Assembly (NCBI RefSeq): GCF_000328705.1
Contig: NC_019673.1
Coordinates: 5,952,001 to 6,016,000, forward strand
Direction of reading: 5' to 3'
DNA: 64,000 nucleotides
Source of the DNA: Saccharothrix espanaensis DSM 44229
Lineage (GTDB): Bacteria; Actinomycetota; Actinomycetes; Mycobacteriales; Pseudonocardiaceae
Below the pieces are notes generated by a model, which ran no database searches, had not been told where the DNA came from, and saw only the letters and a program-made list of their open reading frames with translations. Both the position numbers and the translations under genes were made by a program. This document shows positions 26,372 through 35,819 of this stretch, piece after piece (position 1 is the first letter of the stretch; each line of letters opens with the position of its first letter).

Positions 26372-26387
26372 ACTGCGAGAAGGGGTC

Positions 26388-27047
26388 GTGGACCGCGGCC
26401 GCAGAGGGGGACCCGATCATGCGCGACCTCTTGGCCAAGGTGCCCGCCGGGCGATCGTGGCAGGCAGACCGCCCGCAGTCGCCGGCACGCCGTGCGGCCT
26501 CCACGTGAGCCCGGCCGACGTGGAGGGGATGTTCGACGCCGCACAGGCCCGGACGGCGTCGGGTCGGCAGGGGACTCGGTGCGCGACGGCCGCGGGAGCC
26601 GGTCATGCGCGAGCAGGTGGGATCCTGGACGCCCACCGGCGTGCCGTCGTCGAGTCGACGCACCTGGTCCGCGACGAGCCCGACCTGCTGCCCGCCCGGC
26701 ACGCCGTGCGCGCCGCCGCGGTCGCGGCGGGTCTCGGCCTGATCGCCCAGACGAAGATCGTGACCGCCGCGAGCGAGCTGGTCCGCAACGCCTACGTCCA
26801 CGGCGGTGCCGGGACGTTGGTCATCAGCACCGTGACCTCGCCACGCGGCAGACGCGGGCTCCGGTTGTCGGTCACCGACAGCGGACCGGGCATACCGGAC
26901 GTGCCGGCAGCGCTCGCCGACGGCTTCGGGACCGGCACCGGACCGGGCCACGGGTTGGGCGGCGCGCGCACCCTGGTCGACGAGTTCGCCATCAACACCG
27001 AGGTCGGCAGGGGCACGACCGTGACCATCGTGCAGTGGGTGACGTGA
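26388..27047 (+). CDS. RsbT/RsbW-type HATPase switch kinase
   Basis: The C-terminal 140 residues are an anti-sigma-type HATPase: HAVRAAAVAAGLGLIAQTKI, then TAASELVRNAYVHGGAG (N box), VTDSGPGIPDV (G1) and GPGHGLGGARTLVDEF (G2). The pattern is closest to RsbT-like kinases, which phosphorylate STAS partners. The frame is open from 26388, but the first 75 or so residues are Arg/Gly-rich and dissimilar, so the real start may be internal, for example near 26535. It lies downstream of the MarR gene and its candidate operator, and a SpoIIE phosphatase fragment follows directly. Confidence 0.78.
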   Translation: MDRGRRGGPDHARPLGQGARRAIVAGRPPAVAGTPCGLHVSPADVEGMFDAAQARTASGRQGTRCATAAGAGHARAGGILDAHRRAVVESTHLVRDEPDLLPARHAVRAAAVAAGLGLIAQTKIVTAASELVRNAYVHGGAGTLVISTVTSPRGRRGLRLSVTDSGPGIPDVPAALADGFGTGTGPGHGLGGARTLVDEFAINTEVGRGTTVTIVQWVT

Positions 27048-27119
27048 CGGCGCGGGCGCTCGCGACGGAGACCGGACCGCCCCTGCCCGCCGCCGTCACC
27101 CCTTCCGAACCGGCGGGTG

Positions 27120-27410
27120 ACCCGGACAAGCGCGCCACCGACGGCACGCTGCGCCTCCAACCACCGCTGCGCGCACGGCGAACCGGCCACCCGAACGTCG
27201 CCCGGTGCGCGTGCGGAGCGACGTCCCGGCAGGAAGACGCCCTGCGCCCGCCGGCGGCGACCTCTACGACTGGTTCGTCCCGCCCGACGCCCTCCTGCAC
27301 ATCACCGTGGTCGACGCCGTGGGCCACGACATCACCTCCACCCGCATCGCGATCGACGTGACCCACACCGTCCACACGCTCACCATGGAAGGCCATCCCC
27401 TCAGGACCTC
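27120..27410 (+). pseudogene. SpoIIE phosphatase fragment
   Basis: One frame holds PAGGDLYDWFVPPDALLHIT, then VVDAVGHDITSTRIAIDVTH, the first two metal-binding motifs of PP2C/SpoIIE phosphatases (GGDxYD and DxxGHx). The preceding expected segment (TLRLQPPL) is in another frame, and nothing like the C-terminal half follows. It is a truncated, frameshifted copy, probably once co-transcribed with the HATPase upstream. Confidence 0.7.
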
Positions 27411-27709
27411 TGATCTCGACGCGTCCGAGCGGCGGTGCCCTCCCGGTGATGCCGCAACGACCGGGCAGGGCGAGCGCAGGTCTTGTGCCGGTCTTCGGTC
27501 ATCCGGTCGGCGAAACGGGGCCCACGGCGTGCGGCGTCGGTGGTGTACTGAGTGTCACGCGTGCCGGGTCGTGCCGGGTCGTGGTGGCGGATCGGCATCG
27601 AGTGGCGGAGGCGGCCGACCGGCGGGTGGGGGCTCAGCGCGGGGTCATATGAGCGGGCCATGAGGTCGGTATGACCGGGTTCTGAGGTTCGCGGTCCATC
27701 GTTTCGCGC

Positions 27710-30700
27710 ATGATGCGATGGATCGTCGGGTCGAGCCAGAAGTACCGCCGCCTGGTCTTGGCGGTCGCGGTCGCCCTGCTCGCGTTCGGCTTCGCGCAGT
27801 TGCGGAACACGTCGGTCGACGCGCTGCCGGAGTTCGGGCCGGTCCGGGTCGACGTCCAGGTCGAGGCGCTCGGGTTGTCGGCCGAAGAGGTCGAGAACCT
27901 GATCACCAACCCCATCGAGAACGAGTTCTTCAACGGCATACCCTGGCTCGCCAAGCTCGAATCGCGGACCATCCCCGGACTCTCGTCGCTGGAGATGACC
28001 TTCGAGCCCGGCACGGATCCGATCCGCGCGCGCCAAGTGGTGCAGGAGCGCCTGACCATGGCTCCCGCGCTGCCACAGGCGTCGTCCAAACCGCCGCTGG
28101 TCGTGCAGCCGCTGTCCAGCACCGGCCGGCTGATGATGATCGGGCTCTCCAGCGAGGACAAGTCGCTGATCGACATGTCCCTGCTCTCCCGGTGGACCAT
28201 CGTGCCGCGGCTGCTCAGCGTGCCGGGGGTGGCGAACGTCGCGGTCTGGGGCTTCCGCGACCGGCAGTTGCAGGTGCAGGTCGACCCGTCGAAGCTGGCG
28301 CTCAACGCCGTCACGCTGGACCAGGTGCTGCGCACGTCGGCGAACGCCCTGTGGGTCTCGCCGCTGACCTTCGTCGAGGCGTCCACCCCGGGTCTGGGCG
28401 GCTTCGTCGACACGGCCAACCAGCGCATCGAGATCCAGCACAACCAGCCGATCAAGTCCGCGGCCCAGCTCGGCCAGGTGACCGTGCAGGGCGCCGAGGA
28501 CCGGGGGTTGAAGCTCGGCGACGTGGCCACCATCGCCGAGGACCACCAGATCCTCATCGGTGACGCGGTGGTCGAGGACGAGCCGAGCCTGATGCTGGTC
28601 GTGGAACGCTTCCCCGGCACCAGCGTCTCGGACGTCACCGCGCGGGTCGAGGGCGCGTTGAACGAGCTCCGGCCCGGGTTGGGCGGCATCCGCGTCGACA
28701 CCACGGTCTACCGGCCGGCGACGTTCGTGGAGCGGATGGCCGAGAACCTGACGCTGTCGCTCGTGCTCGGCGGCATCCTGTTGCTGCTCCTGCTCGGCGC
28801 GTTCCTGTTCAGCTGGCGTTCCGCGCTGGTGAGCCTGGTGTCGATCGTGGCCTCGGTCGCCGTGACGGTGCTGGTGCTGTCGTGGTTCGGCGTGCCGCTG
28901 AACCTGATGACGCTGGCGGGGCTGGTGATGGCGCTCGCGGTCGTGGTGGACGACGCCGTGGTCGGGGTCGACAACGTGCGCCGGCGGTTGCGGGACCGGG
29001 GCGAGCGCGGCGTGTCCGACGTGATCGGCGGCGCGCTGCTGGAGGTGCGCGGGCCGTTGTTCGTGGCGGCGGTGATCTCGGCGGTGTCGGTCGCGCCGCT
29101 GTTCGTCCTCGACGGTGTGCGGGGAGCGTTGCTCGCTCCGGTCGCGATCGGGTTCCTGGTCGCGACGCTCGTGTCGTTCTTCGTCGCCCTGGTGCTCGCG
29201 CCCGTCCTCGCGACGGTGCTGCTGTCCGGCGAGTCGTTGCGGCACCGGCCCTCACCGGTCGCCGAGTGGCTGGAACGGGGCTACGCCTCGGCTCTGGCCC
29301 GGTTGTTGCGCGGCCGGGTCTGGGGGTTCGCGGTGGCGGGGGTGCTGCTGATCGTCGGGTTGGCCGTGCTGCCGCTGCTCGGCGGGCGGCCGTTGTCCCC
29401 GACGTTGCAGGAACGCGACCTGCTCATCGCGGTGGAGGCCCCGCCGGGCACGTCCCGGCCGGAGATGAACCGGATCACCGCCGCGCTCACCCGTGAGCTG
29501 CGCAGGACCGACGGCGTGCGCAACGTCGGCGCGCACTCGGGGCGGGCGCTGGCCTCCGACCAGGTGGTCAACATCAACTCCGGCGAGGTGTGGCTGAGCA
29601 TGGCCCCCGAGGCCGACTACGCCAGGACGTTGGACGCCGTGCGCGGTGTGGCCGCCGGTTACCCCGGGATCCGCACCGACGTGCTCACCTACTCCGACAA
29701 GCGGGTCCGCGAGGTCGTCACCCGGGGCAGCACGTCGGACCTGGTCGTCCGGGTCTACGGCAACGACTACGGGGTGCTCGACAGCAAGGCCGAAGAGGTG
29801 CGGGGAATCCTGCGCGGGATCAGCGGTGTCGCGTCCCCGCGCGTCGACAGCACGCAGGTCGCGCCGACGATGGAGATCGAGGTGTCGGTCGCGAAGGCGG
29901 CGCAGTACGGGCTCAAGCCCGGTGACGTGCGCCGGGCGTCCGCGACGCTGGTCGCGGCGACCGTGGCGGGCAACCTGTTCGAGGAGCAGAAGGTGTTCGA
30001 GGTCGTGGTGTGGGGCACGCCGCAACTGCGGCAGGACCCGACCAGCGTCAAGAACCTGCTCATCGACGCGCCCACCGGCGGCCCGGACGGTGGCGCGACC
30101 CAGGTCAGGCTGAGCGACGTCGCCGACGTCCGGATCACCTCGAAGCCCGCGATGATCCGGCACGACCAGGTGTCGCGCAGCCTCGACGTGGTCGCCGACG
30201 TGAGCGGCCGCGGGTTGGACGAGGTGACCGCCGAGGTCCGGCAGAAGGTCGCGGGCGTCACCTTCCCCCGGGAGCACCACCTGGAGGTGCTCGGGGAGAG
30301 CCAGGTGCGGGCGTCCACGGACTTCGAGGTCTGGACCTACGTGGTGGGCGGCGCGATCCTGGTGTTCTTCCTGCTCCAGGCGGGGCTGCGCAGTTGGCGA
30401 CTGGCGTGGCTGACCTACCTGCTGCTGCCGGTGTCGTTGACGGGCGGTGTGCTGGTCGCCGTGCTGCTGCGCGACCGGGTGTCGGTCGTCGCGCTGCTGG
30501 GCCTGCTCGCGGTGCTCGCCGTCGCCGTGCGCGGCAGCCTGCTCCAGGTGCGCCACCTCCAGGAGTCGGCCGCGCACGACGCGGACGGTGTCCTGCTCGG
30601 CGCGCGGCAGCGGTTCGCGCCGGCCGTGGCGGGTCTGCTGGGTGCCGGTCTGGCGCTCGCGCCCTTGGCGTTCTTCGGCGTCGTGTCGGGGCTGGAGGTC

Positions 30701-30817
30701 GCCATGCCGCTCGCCCTGATCGTCGTGGGCGGTCTGGTCACCACCGCGTTGGTGAACCTGTTCCTGTTGCCCGGTCTGTACTCGCGGTTCACGGCGAAGG
30801 AGAAGGCAGATGCCTAG
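27710..30817 (+). CDS. HME-type RND efflux permease (CusA/CzcA-like), copy 1
   Basis: The 1035-residue protein has the full RND architecture: a first helix (LVLAVAVALLAFGFAQL), a large external loop with porter-like segments (VDALPEFGPVRVDVQVEALG), helices 2-6, a second large loop and helices 8-12. Helix 4 carries the Asp pair of the proton relay (MALAVVVDDAVVGVDN). The family is the heavy-metal or small-molecule proton antiporter. Compared with copy 2, helix 10-11 motifs are degenerate (LAVLAVAVRGSLLQVRHL in place of a GIAARNGILMI-type segment). The start at ATG 27710 has no good ribosome site; ATG 27713 is equally possible. It overlaps the lipoprotein gene by 8 bases. Confidence 0.88.
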   Translation: MMRWIVGSSQKYRRLVLAVAVALLAFGFAQLRNTSVDALPEFGPVRVDVQVEALGLSAEEVENLITNPIENEFFNGIPWLAKLESRTIPGLSSLEMTFEPGTDPIRARQVVQERLTMAPALPQASSKPPLVVQPLSSTGRLMMIGLSSEDKSLIDMSLLSRWTIVPRLLSVPGVANVAVWGFRDRQLQVQVDPSKLALNAVTLDQVLRTSANALWVSPLTFVEASTPGLGGFVDTANQRIEIQHNQPIKSAAQLGQVTVQGAEDRGLKLGDVATIAEDHQILIGDAVVEDEPSLMLVVERFPGTSVSDVTARVEGALNELRPGLGGIRVDTTVYRPATFVERMAENLTLSLVLGGILLLLLLGAFLFSWRSALVSLVSIVASVAVTVLVLSWFGVPLNLMTLAGLVMALAVVVDDAVVGVDNVRRRLRDRGERGVSDVIGGALLEVRGPLFVAAVISAVSVAPLFVLDGVRGALLAPVAIGFLVATLVSFFVALVLAPVLATVLLSGESLRHRPSPVAEWLERGYASALARLLRGRVWGFAVAGVLLIVGLAVLPLLGGRPLSPTLQERDLLIAVEAPPGTSRPEMNRITAALTRELRRTDGVRNVGAHSGRALASDQVVNINSGEVWLSMAPEADYARTLDAVRGVAAGYPGIRTDVLTYSDKRVREVVTRGSTSDLVVRVYGNDYGVLDSKAEEVRGILRGISGVASPRVDSTQVAPTMEIEVSVAKAAQYGLKPGDVRRASATLVAATVAGNLFEEQKVFEVVVWGTPQLRQDPTSVKNLLIDAPTGGPDGGATQVRLSDVADVRITSKPAMIRHDQVSRSLDVVADVSGRGLDEVTAEVRQKVAGVTFPREHHLEVLGESQVRASTDFEVWTYVVGGAILVFFLLQAGLRSWRLAWLTYLLLPVSLTGGVLVAVLLRDRVSVVALLGLLAVLAVAVRGSLLQVRHLQESAAHDADGVLLGARQRFAPAVAGLLGAGLALAPLAFFGVVSGLEVAMPLALIVVGGLVTTALVNLFLLPGLYSRFTAKEKADA

Positions 30818-31250
30818 CAGGCGATGGATCGCGGCGGCACTGGTCGTCCTGGCCCTCGGCGCGGCGGGGTGCGCCGGCACGCCGACCGCCGACGACCGGC
30901 CCGTCGAGCCGCCGGCCAAGGTCGAGTCGATCTCGGGCAAGGACGTCAAGCGCGTGACGTTGACCGAACGGGCCCACCAGCGCGTCGGCGTGGAGACGGT
31001 GGAGATCGCGACGGGCGCGTCCGGTCTGGTGGTGCCGTACGCGGCCGTGATCTACAGCGCGGACGGCGGCACGTGGGTGTTCGTCGAGACCGGGTCGCGC
31101 AGCTACGCGCGGGAGAAGGTCGTGGTCGAGAACGTGGGCGGCGACAAGGGGACCGAGGCGTACCTGTCCGCCGGCCCACCGGTCGGCACGAAGGTCGTGC
31201 GGACCGGCGTGGTCGAGCTGTACGGCGCCGAGCTCGGGGTCGGGAAGTAG
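30810..31250 (+). CDS. Truncated adaptor-like lipoprotein (membrane-fusion-protein C-terminal domain)
   Basis: The 146-residue protein has a lipoprotein signal (WIAAALVVLALGAAGCAG, lipobox Cys near 21). Its body resembles only the C-terminal part of RND periplasmic adaptors: LVVPYAAVIYSADGGTWVFV, then a strand pair and PVGTKVVRTGVVELYGAELG. The coiled-coil hairpin and lipoyl domains that reach an outer-membrane channel are absent, which fits an organism without such a channel. AAGGAG precedes ATG 30810. It lies between the two RND genes and overlaps the first, so the three form one operon. Confidence 0.82.
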   Translation: MPSRRWIAAALVVLALGAAGCAGTPTADDRPVEPPAKVESISGKDVKRVTLTERAHQRVGVETVEIATGASGLVVPYAAVIYSADGGTWVFVETGSRSYAREKVVVENVGGDKGTEAYLSAGPPVGTKVVRTGVVELYGAELGVGK

Positions 31251-31289
31251 TCCGTGAACGTCCACTCGGGACGATAGGAGTTTCGCGCC

Positions 31290-34200
31290 ATGATGCGCTG
31301 GATCGTGCGGACGAGCTTGAAGCTCCGCTTCCTCGTGGTGGTCGCGGCGTCGATGATGATGTTCTTCGGCGTGCTGCAACTCCAGTCCACGCCCGTCGAC
31401 GCCTTCCCGGAGTTCGCGCCACCCCGGGTGGAGATCCAGACCACCTGCATCGGCCTGTCGGCCCGCGACGTGGAAGAGCTCGTGTCGGTGCCGATGGAGC
31501 AGGGCCTCAACGGCATCGAGGGCCTGACCGCCATGCGGTCGAAGTCGGTCTCGCAGCTCTCCTCGATCGTGATGATCTTCACGCCGGGCACGGACCTGAT
31601 GAAGGCCCGGCTGCTGATCCAGGAACGGCTCAACGCCATCACCCCGCGCCTGCCCAGGTGGGCCAACTCGCCGTTCATGATCCAACCCCTCTCCTCGACC
31701 AGCCGGGTCATGAAGATCGGCATCTCGCAGGACGACAAGTCCGACGCGGCCCACGTCGACATGGCGCTGCAGGCGTACTGGACGATCCGGCCTCGGCTGA
31801 TGCGGATCCCCGGCGTGGCGAACGCCGCCATCTGGGGCGACCGCTGGCACGTCAAACAGGCCCTGGTCGACCCCGACCTGATGAAGAAGCACAACGTCAC
31901 CATGCAGCAGGTGCTCGACTCCGCGGGCAACGCGGTGGACGTCGGGCAGCTGAAGTTCAAGGGCGGCTTCGAGATCGGCACCGGCGGGTACGTCGACACC
32001 GCCAACAACCGGTTCCCGGTGCAGCACCAGCTGCCCCGGCTCGACGGTCAGCAGCTCGCCGAGATCCCGATCGAGACCGCACCCGGCGCGCCCAGGGTCT
32101 ACCTCAAGGACGTGGCGGAGATCCGGGACGACGTGATGCCGCCGTCGCTGCTCACCGGTGACGCCGTCATCAACGACGGCCTCGGCATCATGATGATCAT
32201 CGAGAAGCTGCCGTGGGGCAACACGTTGGAGGTCACGCACGGGGTCGAGCAGGCGCTCCGGGAGCTCGCGCCGGGGATGCGGGGGCTGGAGGTCGACACC
32301 GAGATCTTCCGGCCGGCGACGTTCATCGAGCAGTCGGTGGACAACCTCGGGCGCGCGATGCTGTTCGGCTTCGGGCTCGTCGTGCTGATCCTGATCTTCT
32401 TCCTGTTCGAGTGGCGGGTCGCGCTGATCAGCGCGATCACCATCCCGCTGTCGCTGGTGGCCGCCGGTCTCGTGCTGCACGTCGCCGGGGCGACGATCAA
32501 CGTGATGATCCTGGCCGGCCTGGTCATCGCGCTCGGCGTGCTGGTGGACGACGCCATCATCGACATCGAGAACATCGTCCGGCGAATACGGCAGCACAGA
32601 CGGGAGGGCAGCGACAAGTCCACCGCCCGGATCGTGCTGGAGGCCTCGCTGGAGGTGCGCGGACCGATCGTGCACGCCACGATGATCATCCTGGTGTCGA
32701 TCGTGCCGGTGTTCATGCTCGGCGGCCTGACCGGGTCGTTCTTCCGCCCGCTGGCGTTCGCCTACGGCCTGTCGATCCTGGCCTCGCTGGTGGTGGCGCT
32801 GACCGTGATCCCGGCCCTGGCGCTGATGCTGCTGGCCAAGGCCCCGATCGAGCGGCACCACTCGCCGCTGGTGACGTGGCTCCAGCGCGGCTACACCGCG
32901 CTGTTGGCCAGGATCATCCCCCGGCCCGGGGTCGCGTACTCGACCGTCGCGGTGGTGCTGGTGGCCGGGATGGCGGCACTCCCGTTGCTGGGCAACAACC
33001 TGCTGCCCTCGTTCAAGGAGCGGGACTTCCTGATGCACTGGGTGGCCCAGCCCGGGGCGTCCCGCGAGGAGATGGTGCGCATCACCCAGCAGGTGAGCAA
33101 GGAGCTGCGCGCGATACCCGGCGTGCGCAACTTCGGGGCGCACATCGGCCAGGGCACGCTCGCCGACGAGGTCGTCGGGATGAACTTCACCGAGAACTGG
33201 ATCAGCATCTCCCCCGACGTGGACTACGACACGACCGTCGCCGCGGTGCAGCAGGTGGTCAACGGCTATCCCGGGCTCCAGCGCGACGTCCAGACCTACC
33301 TCAAGGAGCGCACCAAGGAGGTGCTGACCGGTGGCAGCGACGCGATCATCGTCCGCATCTACGGCGACGACCTGGAGGTGCTCCGGGAGAAGGCGAACGC
33401 GGTCAAGGAGAGCATCGACGGGGTCGACGGGATCAAGGAAGCCCACGTGACCCTCCAGACCAACGTGCCGCAGGTGCACGTGGAGGTGGACCTGCAGAAG
33501 GCGTCGCGGTACGGCATCACCCCGGGCGAGGTGCGGCGCACGGCGGCCGCGTTCATCTCCAGCGAGGAGGCCGGCGACATCTGGCGCAACGGCAAGAACA
33601 CCGAGGTGCACGTGTGGAGCCACCCCAAGGCCCGGTACAGCGTCGAGGGCGTGCGGGCGCTGCTGATCGACTCCCCCGGCGGCGGCAAGGTGCCGATCGG
33701 CGACCTGGCCGAGGTCAAGGTGGTCCCGTCGCCGAACCAGATCCTGCGGGAGAACGGGTCGCGCCGCATCGACGTGGGCGCGAACGTGAAGGACGGCGCG
33801 GCGCTGGCGACCGTGGCGCAGGAGGTGGAGGAGCGGATGGCCCGGGTCCAGTACCCGGCCGGGTACCACGCCGAGCTGATCGGCGAGTACAAGGAGGCGC
33901 GCACGGCCCAGGACCGGCTGCTGCTGTTCTCCGGGGTCGCGGTGCTGGGCATCCTGTTCCTGCTCGCGACGGCGTTCAACAGCTGGCGGCTCGCGCTGCT
34001 GGTGCTGCTGACGTTGCCGATGGCGCTGGTCGGCGGGGTGCTCGGTGCGCTGCTGACGGGCGGCATCCTCTCGCTGGGTTCGCTGGTCGGGTTCTTCACG
34101 GTGCTGGGCATCGCGGCGCGCAACGGCATCCTGATGATCAACCACTTCCAGCACCTGGAACGGGAGGAGGGACAGCCGTTCGGCGAGGAACTGGTGCTGC

Positions 34201-34451
34201 GCGGCGCGCTGGAACGCCTCGCCCCGATCCTGATGACCTCGCTGGCCGCCGGTCTCGCGCTGGTCCCGCTGGCCGTCGCGGGCGACCTGCCGGGCCACGA
34301 GATCGAGCACCCGATGGCGATCGTCATCATCGGCGGCCTGTTCAGCTCGACCCTGCTGAACCTGTTCGTGACACCGTCGCTCTACCTCAAGTTCGGCGGT
34401 CCGCGCCGGCGGCGGCGCAAGGCGGAACAGCCCGAGCCCGCACCCGCGTGA
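31290..34451 (+). CDS. HME-type RND efflux permease (CusA/CzcA-like), copy 2
   Basis: The 1053-residue protein is the better-preserved of the RND pair, with twelve predicted helices, two large outer loops, helix 4 GVLVDDAIIDIENIVRRI and helix 10-11 FFTVLGIAARNGILMINHF. The C-terminus is Arg-rich and cytoplasmic. ATG 31290 has TAGGAG 9 bases upstream. The first 26 coding bases and the leader (GTTTCGCGC before ATGATGCG) are almost the same as in copy 1, so the pair arose by duplication. The Met cluster typical of Cu/Ag transport is not obvious. The substrate may be a lipid, drug or metal. A hairpin terminator follows. Confidence 0.92.
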   Translation: MMRWIVRTSLKLRFLVVVAASMMMFFGVLQLQSTPVDAFPEFAPPRVEIQTTCIGLSARDVEELVSVPMEQGLNGIEGLTAMRSKSVSQLSSIVMIFTPGTDLMKARLLIQERLNAITPRLPRWANSPFMIQPLSSTSRVMKIGISQDDKSDAAHVDMALQAYWTIRPRLMRIPGVANAAIWGDRWHVKQALVDPDLMKKHNVTMQQVLDSAGNAVDVGQLKFKGGFEIGTGGYVDTANNRFPVQHQLPRLDGQQLAEIPIETAPGAPRVYLKDVAEIRDDVMPPSLLTGDAVINDGLGIMMIIEKLPWGNTLEVTHGVEQALRELAPGMRGLEVDTEIFRPATFIEQSVDNLGRAMLFGFGLVVLILIFFLFEWRVALISAITIPLSLVAAGLVLHVAGATINVMILAGLVIALGVLVDDAIIDIENIVRRIRQHRREGSDKSTARIVLEASLEVRGPIVHATMIILVSIVPVFMLGGLTGSFFRPLAFAYGLSILASLVVALTVIPALALMLLAKAPIERHHSPLVTWLQRGYTALLARIIPRPGVAYSTVAVVLVAGMAALPLLGNNLLPSFKERDFLMHWVAQPGASREEMVRITQQVSKELRAIPGVRNFGAHIGQGTLADEVVGMNFTENWISISPDVDYDTTVAAVQQVVNGYPGLQRDVQTYLKERTKEVLTGGSDAIIVRIYGDDLEVLREKANAVKESIDGVDGIKEAHVTLQTNVPQVHVEVDLQKASRYGITPGEVRRTAAAFISSEEAGDIWRNGKNTEVHVWSHPKARYSVEGVRALLIDSPGGGKVPIGDLAEVKVVPSPNQILRENGSRRIDVGANVKDGAALATVAQEVEERMARVQYPAGYHAELIGEYKEARTAQDRLLLFSGVAVLGILFLLATAFNSWRLALLVLLTLPMALVGGVLGALLTGGILSLGSLVGFFTVLGIAARNGILMINHFQHLEREEGQPFGEELVLRGALERLAPILMTSLAAGLALVPLAVAGDLPGHEIEHPMAIVIIGGLFSSTLLNLFVTPSLYLKFGGPRRRRRKAEQPEPAPA

Positions 34452-34456
34452 CGTGA

Positions 34457-34487
34457 GAGGGCGGTCCCGTTGTCCGGGGCCGCCCTC
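34457..34487 (+). terminator. Hairpin terminator after RND operon
   Basis: GAGGGCGGTCCCG pairs with CGGGGCCGCCCTC with one G-T wobble over a five-base loop. It lies 6 bases after the RND stop, between convergent operons. Confidence 0.75.
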
Positions 34488-34500
34488 CCGCCGTGCGCGT

Positions 34501-35013
34501 TCAGGCCGTGTCGCGCAGCCGGCGGCGGGTGAAGAGCACCACCGCGCCCAGCACGACGGGGATCGCCAACGCCACCGGCAGGGCGCCGCCCGGGTCGAGG
34601 GTCTGGCGGCCGGTGATCTCGACGTGGATCGGCGGGCTCACGGCGAGCGGCCCCGATCCGTCGGGCAGCACCACGGCGTAGACGTCGAACGTGCCGGCGT
34701 TGACCGCTTGGACGTCCCACGACACGGTCGTGCTCTCCCCAGGCCCCAACGGGTCCACCGACTGCGTCGGTCCGGCCGTCCAGTCCTCCAGGTCGACGTA
34801 GACGTCGTTCATCGACGCGACGTTGAGGTGCGCCACCAGTTTCGCGGTCTTGTCGGGACCTGTGTTGGTCACCGTCGACCGGATGTTGATGTACGACCCG
34901 ACGGGCTTCTCCACGCGCGTCCCGTCGACGGCCACCTCCACCGTCGCCGCCGCGACCCCGGGCGCCCCCAGGGCCAGGGCCGCCGCCGCGGCCAACGCGC
35001 CCACGTGCCTCAT
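34501..35013 (-). CDS. Secreted, C-terminally membrane-anchored beta-sandwich protein
   Basis: The 170-residue protein has a signal peptide (MRHVGALAAAAALALGAPG, cleavage near AAA), a CARDB/immunoglobulin-like beta domain (YINIRSTVTNTGPDKTAKLV, then LGPGESTTVSWDVQAVNAG) and one C-terminal membrane helix with a basic stop (PVALAIPVVLGAVVLFTRRR). The start ATG 35013 overlaps the permease stop by four bases (ATGA), so it is the third gene of the ABC exporter operon. It may be an extracytoplasmic partner of the transporter. No enzyme motif is seen. Confidence 0.75.
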   Translation of the reverse strand: MRHVGALAAAAALALGAPGVAAATVEVAVDGTRVEKPVGSYINIRSTVTNTGPDKTAKLVAHLNVASMNDVYVDLEDWTAGPTQSVDPLGPGESTTVSWDVQAVNAGTFDVYAVVLPDGSGPLAVSPPIHVEITGRQTLDPGGALPVALAIPVVLGAVVLFTRRRLRDTA

Positions 35014-35819
35014 GCGGGTCCACCCCCTCCGCCGAGCCGGACGATCCGAGGTCCCGCCACGGCCAGCGCGACCACCGCGCCGGCCACCGCGACCACGGGC
35101 GAGATCAGGTACCCGAGGTCCTGCGTCCAGCTGTGCCCCTTGAGCACCACCAGTTGCAGGTAGTGCATGCCCGCGGTCAGCGGGTTGACGCGGGTGAGCA
35201 CCTCGCCGACCGCGCTGGTCGGCATCGCGGGCAGTTGGGTGGGCGCGAACAGGGCCAGCACCAGGAACAGCGACGCGCCCAGACTGACCTTGTTCGCGCT
35301 GGACACCGCGCTGATCAGCAGGCCGATCGCGGCCATGGCGAAGGCGAGCAACGTGCCGACGAGCATCCCGAGCAGGACCGCGCCGGCGACCACGCCGACA
35401 CCGTGGCCGAGCACCCACAGGTACGGCAGGCTGACCAGGAAGGTCCCGCCCCACAACGACATCGCGGCGGCCAGCTTGCCCTGCACGATCGCGCCGCGCG
35501 AGACCGGCGAGAGCAGCAGGCTCTCGAACGTGCCGCGCTCGCGCTCGCCGCTGATCGCGTCGGCCGCGACGACCATGGTGATCAGCACCCCGACCGCGAC
35601 CGAGACCTGCAGCGTCAGGTTGACCGCTTCGCGCTGTTCGAGGAAGTTCAGGATCTGGTTGGTCGCGGCCAGGTAGGTCACGGCGCTGAGCAGCACGCTG
35701 TAGGCGAACAGCAGCACCGGTCCCCGGCCGCCGAACCACAGGTCACGGCTCTCCTGCCCGGCGATGACCCACCACCCGGGCCGGGCCGGGGCCGCGTCCG
35801 GTTCGACGGTCGTGGTCAC
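35010..35819 (-). CDS. ABC-2 type transporter permease
   Basis: The 269-residue protein has six membrane helices in ABC-2 arrangement, with the family landmark DAISGERERGTFESLLLSPV after the second helix. It should pair with the ATPase encoded just upstream (four-base overlap) to form an exporter or a NatB-like extrusion system. A translational coupling overlap also links it to the secreted protein downstream. Substrate unknown. Confidence 0.9.
   Translation of the reverse strand: MTTTVEPDAAPARPGWWVIAGQESRDLWFGGRGPVLLFAYSVLLSAVTYLAATNQILNFLEQREAVNLTLQVSVAVGVLITMVVAADAISGERERGTFESLLLSPVSRGAIVQGKLAAAMSLWGGTFLVSLPYLWVLGHGVGVVAGAVLLGMLVGTLLAFAMAAIGLLISAVSSANKVSLGASLFLVLALFAPTQLPAMPTSAVGEVLTRVNPLTAGMHYLQLVVLKGHSWTQDLGYLISPVVAVAGAVVALAVAGPRIVRLGGGGGPA

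Noticed and set aside
30789..34310. A 1173-codon open frame opposite the RND and lipoprotein genes
   Set aside because: No motif, extreme His/Arg/Asp content, fully explained by GC bias on the strand opposite real genes.
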